Shown: positions 58,763 through 64,000 of the stretch, one piece after another
Numbering within the stretch: the stretch's first letter is position 1
Layout: each line of letters opens with the position of its first letter
Assembly (NCBI RefSeq): GCF_014697475.1
Contig: NZ_JACJRV010000019.1
Span: 1-64,000 of the forward strand
Origin: Nostoc sp. FACHB-152
GTDB lineage: Bacteria > Cyanobacteriota > Cyanobacteriia > Cyanobacteriales > Nostocaceae
Direction of reading: 5' to 3'
Length of the DNA: 64,000 nucleotides
Translations under genes and position numbers: made by a program
The notes under the pieces: model-generated
What the model was told of the DNA's origin: nothing
The model's database searches: none
The model's input: only the letters and a program-made list of their open reading frames with translations

Positions 58763-59260
58763 ATGAGAAGTTTGAAACCTTTATTATCTTTATCATTGAT
58801 AGCAGGATTTTGTCTTCCTGGTTATGGTCTATCACACGATATTAATACTTCGAGAGTAGAAGCACAATTGATGGCTCAAAATAGTTATCAATATTTGAAT
58901 GCTCCAGTTAAAGTCACCTTAAACACGGAATTTGATCTGAAGTATGGACAGATAGCTTACCTGAGAACTGGAGGCATTGAAATCAAATTTTCTAAAGTTC
59001 TTCAAGACTCTAGATGTCCTTCTAACGTAACTTGTATTTGGCAAGGGCAAGTGATTATTGAATTAGAAATCCTACAATATGGGAGAAAAGTTTCCACATT
59101 AAACTTAACTCTTATCCCAGGTAGGGATGCTTCAGCAGTTCAGTTTTTCAACAAATATACAGTGAAATTAATAGATGTTTCACCTTACCCAAAGGATGGG
59201 CAGCAAATATTTCCCCAAAACTACATTGCTAGAATTGTTGTTACCAAAGAACGCCCCTAA
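58763..59260 (+). CDS. Secreted protein with a conserved cysteine motif
   Basis: A 165-residue exported protein. The N-terminus has a signal peptide (RSLKPLLSLSLIAGFCLPG). The mature domain is beta-rich with RCPSNVTCIWQGQVIIELE near 92-110; CPxxxxCxWxGxxxV is a pattern I have seen in secreted bacterial proteins of unknown function. Two other features: an SPY-like segment near the end, and no membrane anchor. Function is not known. Confidence 0.7.
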   Translation: MRSLKPLLSLSLIAGFCLPGYGLSHDINTSRVEAQLMAQNSYQYLNAPVKVTLNTEFDLKYGQIAYLRTGGIEIKFSKVLQDSRCPSNVTCIWQGQVIIELEILQYGRKVSTLNLTLIPGRDASAVQFFNKYTVKLIDVSPYPKDGQQIFPQNYIARIVVTKERP

Positions 59261-59680
59261 AATCAAATTCCTAGTAAATAGAAAGAATAATTATTTTTTC
59301 TGACGCTAGTGAAATAATCTTCTAAGTAAGTAGGTGGGAAAAAACAAAACTATGTTAAGAAAGGTTAATCAGGCAGAAACCCTCTTTCCTCCAGCATAGC
59401 TGCCCCCTGCCTCCTGCCTTTTCCCAACTACAAATATTTACGCCGTTCTACTTATAAGATTTCATAGCACAAGGCTTTGAGCAAAAACCTTATTTTCAGC
59501 TATTGAGTAAAAAATCAACACTCAAATTGCTATTGTGGCTGAGAGATGATTAGTACGCAGATTTGGATGTTTGGACAATCGCCCTCACCCAAAACTCGTA
59601 ACACTCCGCCTGTTGATGATCCCTACTGCTCTTCCTTCTCCTTGCCTACAGTCTAAACTGCAAATTAAGTGATGAACAGC
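59261..59680. other. Intergenic region with a C-rich repeat
   Basis: A short run GCCCCCTGCCTCCTGCC (about 59400-59417) is the complement of the G-rich heptads elsewhere. No gene is supported; it separates convergent genes. Confidence 0.5.
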
Positions 59681-60664
59681 TTATTTTTTGCTGTCATAAT
59701 GCTTATTAATTACCTTAAATGAAAAATCTTTACCTTTGATTACTACACCTTCAAAGGGTTGTCCATCAACTTTTTCTAAATCTTCATCATACTTTTTGAG
59801 CAGGTCATAAGTTAAGACTACATTCTCCTCTAAGATATCTACGTATGGTAGTTCCAATTCTTTACAGACTTTACTAAAGTAATATTTATGCTCTTTGAAG
59901 GCATAGCGCATTTCATCAATCAGCCACACATTATAGAAGACTACATTTAAAGGGAGTTTGCTATGAGGATTATTTTTGGATGACTGAATACCTTGTCCGT
60001 ATATCTCTCCCCTTAAAGCCAAGTTTACTTTATGAGTTTTGCAGTAGTAAGCTAACTTTTCATCAATATTCAGTTGAGTTACATGATGCGTATACTTATT
60101 AATTTTATTTAAATCAATTTCTAAATTCCTACCACATACTTTGAAATTCCCATTTGCATAGTAATAGCTGACAGAACTACCATCTACTTTTAGTGTGACA
60201 TCGACTAGCTGTCCTAAGTATTTATCTAAGGGTAATGATTGATAAAGAGTTTCGTTACTAGGAATAAGATTGTGAGGTAAGCCTGCTATGGCTCCTGGCT
60301 CTTCCGGTACAGGAGTAACATACTTAGTAATACCTAACATCTGGGATACTTCTTCTCCTACTTCATAGGAGCGCTCGCCTGGCAGTAAGCCAACTTTTTC
60401 TACTATCCCAAAACTCCAATATCCTCTAAGTTTTTGTGCTTTAACTCTAGAAGGATTAAACTTTTTGTAAATTCCAGTCCAAGGCTCATCTGGTAAAACT
60501 GTATCTGGACGAATTAAAATAACTTTTTCTCCTACCTTATAAATTCCTTTACCTACAATACAATTAAAGTTTAATACTTTGACAATCTCTAATCTTTTAA
60601 CTTCAGGGTCTGGATGCTGAAGTATATCTACAATTTCTTCTATTGTCGCTAAACTGTTCATCAT
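59681..60664 (-). CDS. RNA ligase (Rnl-type nucleotidyltransferase)
   Basis: A protein of about 327 residues of the covalent nucleotidyltransferase family, which joins RNA ends through a lysine-AMP intermediate. The active-site motif is LKVDGSSVSYY, with later motifs GRNLEID, ALRGEIYGQG, EGVVIKGK and SFKVINKHY. An N-terminal domain of about 150 residues precedes it, as in the TIGR02306-type RNA ligases (Deinococcus DraRnl class). The frame could extend to 60718, but the extra 18 residues are unlike the family, so ATG 60664 or 60661 is preferred. It stands beside phage-like fragments. It may act in RNA repair or tRNA protection. Confidence 0.85.
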   Translation of the reverse strand: MMNSLATIEEIVDILQHPDPEVKRLEIVKVLNFNCIVGKGIYKVGEKVILIRPDTVLPDEPWTGIYKKFNPSRVKAQKLRGYWSFGIVEKVGLLPGERSYEVGEEVSQMLGITKYVTPVPEEPGAIAGLPHNLIPSNETLYQSLPLDKYLGQLVDVTLKVDGSSVSYYYANGNFKVCGRNLEIDLNKINKYTHHVTQLNIDEKLAYYCKTHKVNLALRGEIYGQGIQSSKNNPHSKLPLNVVFYNVWLIDEMRYAFKEHKYYFSKVCKELELPYVDILEENVVLTYDLLKKYDEDLEKVDGQPFEGVVIKGKDFSFKVINKHYDSKK

Positions 60665-60831
60665 AAAAATCGGCAGAATTAGTCGCGGTGTAGGGAAACA
60701 GTGGGCTTTGATGCCCACTAGACCGAATCCAATGACGTACCAGCGTTAAATATAGCTATCAACTTGATAATAACCCTCAGTAGTTTTTCTCATATTCCCC
60801 AATCACTTCATTCTTCAACACAGCTTCAACC

Positions 60832-60930
60832 ATGAAAATTAAATGGCGCAAATGGGAGAGAGAAGAAATAGAAATCCTCGAAGAAATGTCCGAAGCTTAC
60901 ACCCTTAAACAAATAGCGAGGCGGCTATAG
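60832..60930 (+). pseudogene. N-terminal fragment of a phage-type helix-turn-helix protein
   Basis: The 32-residue frame MKIKWRKWEREEIEILEEMS... ends in TLKQIARRL at a stop codon. It looks like the first helices of small phage homeodomain-like proteins (SEAYTLKQIARRLKRS in intact examples). It lies between the RNA ligase and the next fragment. Confidence 0.45.
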
Positions 60931-60941
60931 CTGTTTAGTCG

Positions 60942-61181
60942 GAGTATCTTAACGAACACCTGGACGACGAAACCTTTACTCAGGCAGTCAAAGAAGCAGT
61001 TCTTTCACTTGATTTCTTTCCCAGTACTAAGAAACTCGTAGAATTTGCCACTGTAAGTCAAGAAGTTCAAGCGATCGCTGATTGGCACACAATTCTAGCA
61101 GCTGCTGGAACATCTTCCGAACAATGGCAACAAGAAATTCTTCAATCCTTGTGTGAACGCGCTCATATTTTGGGGTGGTGA
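60942..61181 (+). pseudogene. Fragment of a phage-like replication-type protein
   Basis: The plus-strand frame from 60942 reads EYLNEHLDDETFTQAVKEAV, LSLDFFPSTKKLVEFATVS and ends EILQSLCERAHILGW. It lacks a start codon and an intact N-terminus (a stop at about 60936-60938 blocks it). This helical pattern is like phage or plasmid replication-accessory proteins seen in cyanobacteria. It may be a decayed gene. Confidence 0.5.
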
Positions 61182-61552
61182 GGTTGGTTTGTTGGCTGAT
61201 TATCCCAAAAATAAGGATATCGGCTCAACCGATACCCTTAGCATCACTTTGACATCAAGCAAACAATACCATACTTCCTTAGTCATGCTAAAACAGCCTA
61301 TTCCCATTGACCCCACTTACCCGCCAGTTGTTCAAATGCTGCTGGTCAACTGCTATGACGCTGGTTTGCCTGTGGAGTGCTTACGGTTGTCTTGTGGGTA
61401 CATCCCTTGTATCTCTGCGTTGCGAGGACTTGGGAGATTGGTCGGAGTTGGGGGTGCTTGGGGTTCTTTCGGGATTGCCCTCTTGAGTTCTGTTGGGGGC
61501 GGTTGGTATCGGCGGCTACCATAAATAAATAACACTTTTGATTTGAGAAATC
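61182..61552. other. Intergenic region with doubtful frame
   Basis: A plus-strand frame crosses this region (start 61153, end 61524), with a Gly/Val-rich end that could be read as a small hydrophobic phage protein. There is no ribosome-binding site and its start overlaps the preceding fragment, so it is not called. Confidence 0.4.
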
Positions 61553-61984
61553 TCATCTGCGATTACGACATTGTAGTGGGTAACGATTCCCTCGCCATGT
61601 TGTCCAACCATTTGCAATCTTAGTCCGACTGTTGTATCTGAGATACCAATTATCTTGCTCCGCACCTAAATAACGTATACCTAAATCCTGTCTTCGGCTG
61701 TTGGAAAAACTCTTTGCTAAAGGAACCCACGCACTACCATGATCACTAAATCGTCCAACCAGACGCACACCTGAAGTCGTAGAGCAGATATCACCATTGC
61801 AACTAGTTTGTGGATCGTTTACTACTTTCCATTGCATTTGAGCTGGTCTACCATCAATATTACAATCCCACAGCCCAAAGAACCACTCACTAGCTATTTG
61901 GCTGGCTTTTGCATGACTTGATACTAATACCAAACTTGCAGGAACAATCGCCCAGCCCAAAAACCACTTTGTGATGTTTTTCAT
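61553..61984 (-). CDS. Secreted cyanobacterial protein, DUF6006-like
   Basis: A 143-residue protein with a signal peptide cut after AKA. The mature domain starts SQIASEWFFGLWDCNIDGRPAQ and contains GRFSDHGSAWVPLAKSFSN, LGIRYLGAEQDNWYLRYN and GWTTWRGNRYPLQC. This layout matches a cyanobacterial family I remember as DUF6006; the number is tentative. The function is unknown. Four cysteines may form two disulfides. It is probably secreted to the periplasm. Confidence 0.75.
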   Translation of the reverse strand: MKNITKWFLGWAIVPASLVLVSSHAKASQIASEWFFGLWDCNIDGRPAQMQWKVVNDPQTSCNGDICSTTSGVRLVGRFSDHGSAWVPLAKSFSNSRRQDLGIRYLGAEQDNWYLRYNSRTKIANGWTTWRGNRYPLQCRNRR

Positions 61985-62100
61985 GATCTTACCAGTATCT
62001 CAAGTTAATCTATAGTTCTCTTCACTTATATGTATTGGCATTCCTGTTTATGCAACTACAAACGCTATATGAATCACCCTGTTCCAATAAACATTGTTGT

Positions 62101-62124
62101 GCTTCCGCCCCGAAGGGCGGAAGC
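62101..62124 (-). terminator. Hairpin downstream of the DUF2330 gene
   Basis: Perfect 10-base arms GCTTCCGCCC / GGGCGGAAGC (62101-62110, 62115-62124) with loop CGAA. It lies about 115 bases after the DUF2330 stop on the minus strand. A second GC-rich stem (CCCC/GGGG) lies between at about 62154-62164. It may also be part of a dispersed repeat. Confidence 0.6.
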
Positions 62125-62239
62125 GACGGTTGGCCATTTTATTTTTTGGAACACCCCAAGGGGCATTGGATAGTCACCTTTCCCCTGCTGTCCCAACGAA
62201 GAGATGCCTTAAGCGAACAGTATTACGCTCACTGTTGTC

Positions 62240-63616
62240 TCAATTTAATCCAAAGTTAGATAAGAAGCTTTCCCACAAGGAATATGTGAGATTTCCGACA
62301 CTCAACTTCATCTTCTTACGAATATCTTCGATATTTCCGTTGGTTAACTTAGCTAAAGTCTGCGCCTCTTGTTCAAAACGCTTGGGCAAAGACCGTTTGT
62401 ATTTTCTACCCGCCTCACACTTAACTTCTCCTGTAAATGGATGTTGCAAAACATAACGCCCTTGGAATAATTCCCGGTTGCCAGTTTGTTGGAACATCAA
62501 GTCTTCAGGGAATGTATTGCGGGTGTAGCGGATATGTAGACGTGAGATGAAGACGTTAGTGTTAAAAGAGGGAAGAACAAGCTTGCGGAATGATGGCACA
62601 TTAGTTGGAGAATTATCATTCAGCCAAAATACGCCTGCTTCCTTGAGTTCCTCCGGAGTCAGGGGATCAGCAGCACAAGGATCGCAACTACCCATATCCC
62701 AAGCGTATTCCAAAAAACCAACTCTGTAGCCTTCTTTGGTGTAAGCGGTTTGGAAAAGGGATTTGTAGAATTCACCAAATTCATTTTTGATAAATATGGG
62801 CAGGTTGACGTTGGAAGGGATTTTTACCGTCCGATAGTTAGTGATTTGTGCTTGTCCTTGGGGCGAGAGAATATAGACAATTAAATCCTGCTCTGTCGTG
62901 GCATTGATCATGCCTAAACGAATTGGCAGCATGAACTTGGGTGATTGATAGGAAATTTGTAGCGGACGCAGGAACTGGTAGCCAGATTCCTCGAATTTCT
63001 CTAAGTTAACTTTGGCCACAAAAAATTTCATTCCAGAACGGATATAGGGCTGAAGTAACTGTTTCGCCCCTTGAGGAATTTTGTAGCCATTGCGTGTCAG
63101 CCAAGTTTCCAGTCCGCCAGATTCTTGGGCGCTGAGGATTACAATGTCGTATTCGCCAACGTTGAAACGCGCTTCCACTGTCACACCCAAACTGCGATCA
63201 GTTGTCTGAAATTCCACACTATTTCCGACTGCTTGTGATTTTAAAATTAGGTTTCTGGAAAATAGTGGTAGTGGCGCACAAGGATCTGGGTCAAAATATT
63301 CTACTAATCGCGGCGCACTAAAAGCATCTAGGCGCTCGATAATCGTGGGTTGAGCCACACGAACTTGCTCTTTTTGCAGCACTGTTGGCACAGGTACGAC
63401 GATCGCAAAATCTTTGACTTGACCTTGGTAGTCGTTGGCCATTGTCAGGACAGTGCGATCGCCATTGCGTGCAATCACCACCTGAGAAGCTTTGTTGTAC
63501 AGCTTTGTATCAGCTTTAGCTACATAAAATCCACAAAATGCCCAAGCTGTCGGTGCAAAGCCAAATACAACTACAATTGTCAACGCTAATGCTATGAAAA
63601 GTCGAAAAATTTTCAT
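62240..63616 (-). CDS. DUF2330 protein, exported
   Basis: A protein of about 458 residues. The true start is ATG 63616: AGAGG lies about eight bases upstream and the sequence then gives a signal peptide (MKIFRLFIALALTIVVVFGF, cut after AWA). The longer frame from 63703 adds 29 residues with no role. The mature DUF2330 domain begins FCGFYVAKADTKLYNKASQ and has GDRTVLTMANDYQG and VVPVPTVLQ, typical of the family. Its function is unknown; family members are exported and often have conserved cysteines (CDPCAADPL region). The 3' part of another gene overlaps its upstream side. Confidence 0.9.
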   Translation of the reverse strand: MKIFRLFIALALTIVVVFGFAPTAWAFCGFYVAKADTKLYNKASQVVIARNGDRTVLTMANDYQGQVKDFAIVVPVPTVLQKEQVRVAQPTIIERLDAFSAPRLVEYFDPDPCAPLPLFSRNLILKSQAVGNSVEFQTTDRSLGVTVEARFNVGEYDIVILSAQESGGLETWLTRNGYKIPQGAKQLLQPYIRSGMKFFVAKVNLEKFEESGYQFLRPLQISYQSPKFMLPIRLGMINATTEQDLIVYILSPQGQAQITNYRTVKIPSNVNLPIFIKNEFGEFYKSLFQTAYTKEGYRVGFLEYAWDMGSCDPCAADPLTPEELKEAGVFWLNDNSPTNVPSFRKLVLPSFNTNVFISRLHIRYTRNTFPEDLMFQQTGNRELFQGRYVLQHPFTGEVKCEAGRKYKRSLPKRFEQEAQTLAKLTNGNIEDIRKKMKLSVGNLTYSLWESFLSNFGLN

Positions 63617-64000
63617 TTTTAAGACCTCTGTAAGAGAATGTTGATTTAATAGTTGAAACTGAGCCGTTAGGAGTGTTGACTCCATAGTGTTTAATGAATT
63701 CAACTAACTCATCAGGCGCGATCACAAAACTTCTAGTAGTTGCCCAACTCTCAAAATCAGGTGCTACCTGCATGATTGAGGCGTGAATCTCATGATTAAT
63801 CCACAACACTATAGGCAACGACAAGTTCTTGCGAAATTCTTCACGCACTTGATTGGCATTGGTTAACATCTGCGGTAAATCCCCCACTGTTTCCAAACCT
63901 ACAACCATTACTAATTGGGCATCAGCCTCGATTTCTTCTGTGATTGCACTGTAAAATTTTCTTTGGGATTCTTGAAGTTGGATTACCTGAATCGATACAG
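63516..64000 (-). CDS. Partial gene, possibly the truncated end of a cyanobacterial TPR/ATPase protein
   Basis: The frame is open from the window end to a stop at 63516. Upstream of the first methionine it already reads as protein (SQRKFYSAITEEIEADAQL). The visible part includes NLSLPIVLWINHEIHASIMQ and APDFESW, a pattern I know from long cyanobacterial proteins with NB-ARC/TPR domains, which are much longer. The last 35 residues overlap the DUF2330 signal-peptide codons in another frame and look random, so the gene is probably truncated at about 63650. The 5' end is outside the window. Confidence 0.5.
   Translation of the reverse strand, partial: VSIQVIQLQESQRKFYSAITEEIEADAQLVMVVGLETVGDLPQMLTNANQVREEFRKNLSLPIVLWINHEIHASIMQVAPDFESWATTRSFVIAPDELVEFIKHYGVNTPNGSVSTIKSTFSYRGLKNENFSTFHSISVDNCSCIWLCTDSLGILWILCS

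Noticed and set aside
61153-61524. Plus-strand frame of 123 codons
   Set aside because: Overlaps the phage-like fragment, lacks a ribosome-binding site and looks random except for a glycine-rich end.
1-64000. tRNA, rRNA or CRISPR arrays
   Set aside because: I looked for T-loop words and for regularly spaced repeats and found none that are convincing. A tRNAscan-SE or CRISPR search would settle this.

Overview
The window looks like chromosomal DNA of a filamentous, probably heterocyst-forming cyanobacterium (Nostocales: Nostoc, Anabaena or Calothrix type). The reasons are the many GCGATCGC (HIP1-type) octamers, an nblA gene, a kdpABGCD operon with a short kdpD, short heptad-type tandem repeats (STRR-like), GCCAGT...ACTGGC interspersed repeats, and several conserved cyanobacterial families (DUF3131, DUF2330, zinc-ribbon Ser/Thr kinases). 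No tRNA, rRNA or CRISPR array was seen.

Region by region. 1-3.6 kb: repeats, a 32-residue lysine-rich protein, a GNAT acetyltransferase and a group 2 sigma factor. 3.7-7.6 kb: priA (with a repeat translated inside it) and an FAD monooxygenase. 7.6-14.1 kb: a perfect 38-bp palindrome, then the potassium-uptake operon kdpA, kdpB, kdpG/F-like, kdpC and a truncated kdpD that lacks the kinase. 14.2-18.0 kb: anmK, a small conserved protein, a candidate structured leader and a Ser/Thr kinase. 18.4-24.7 kb (minus strand): nblA, a PP2C phosphatase with a UbiB/ABC1 kinase-like protein, a small coiled-coil protein, a TetR regulator and a PaaK-like adenylating enzyme. 24.9-28.9 kb: two tandem zinc-ribbon Ser/Thr kinases. 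28.9-29.3 kb: a 454-bp MITE-like element with long terminal inverted repeats. 29.7-32.5 kb: a secreted protein, an ATP-grasp enzyme and an isoaspartyl peptidase. 33.3-39.3 kb: a 2012-residue RTX-type secreted repeat protein.

40.6-50.7 kb is an exopolysaccharide locus: a BcsC/PgaA-like outer-membrane barrel, a DUF3131 protein, a double-DUF3131 protein, a cellulose-synthase-like GT2 enzyme without PilZ and a PIG-L-type deacetylase. It is interrupted by a minus-strand island of small genes: a retropepsin-like protein with a partner, a small gene broken by a 24-bp repeat, and another broken gene. 50.8-57.7 kb carries a partner-switching set (STAS protein, receiver-PP2C phosphatase, RsbW-like kinase) beside a large hybrid histidine kinase with an HPt domain. 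A plausible reading is that this signalling set controls the adjacent surface-polysaccharide locus, but this is inferred from position only.

57.7-64 kb is accessory: an IS982-type transposase remnant, a secreted cysteine-motif protein, an Rnl-type RNA ligase next to phage-like gene fragments, a DUF6006-like secreted protein, a DUF2330 protein and the 3' part of another gene that runs off the window. The best candidates for undescribed biology are the exopolysaccharide locus with its unusual GT insertion, the twin kinases with a shared extracytoplasmic domain, the asparaginase/ATP-grasp pair, and the RNA ligase island.
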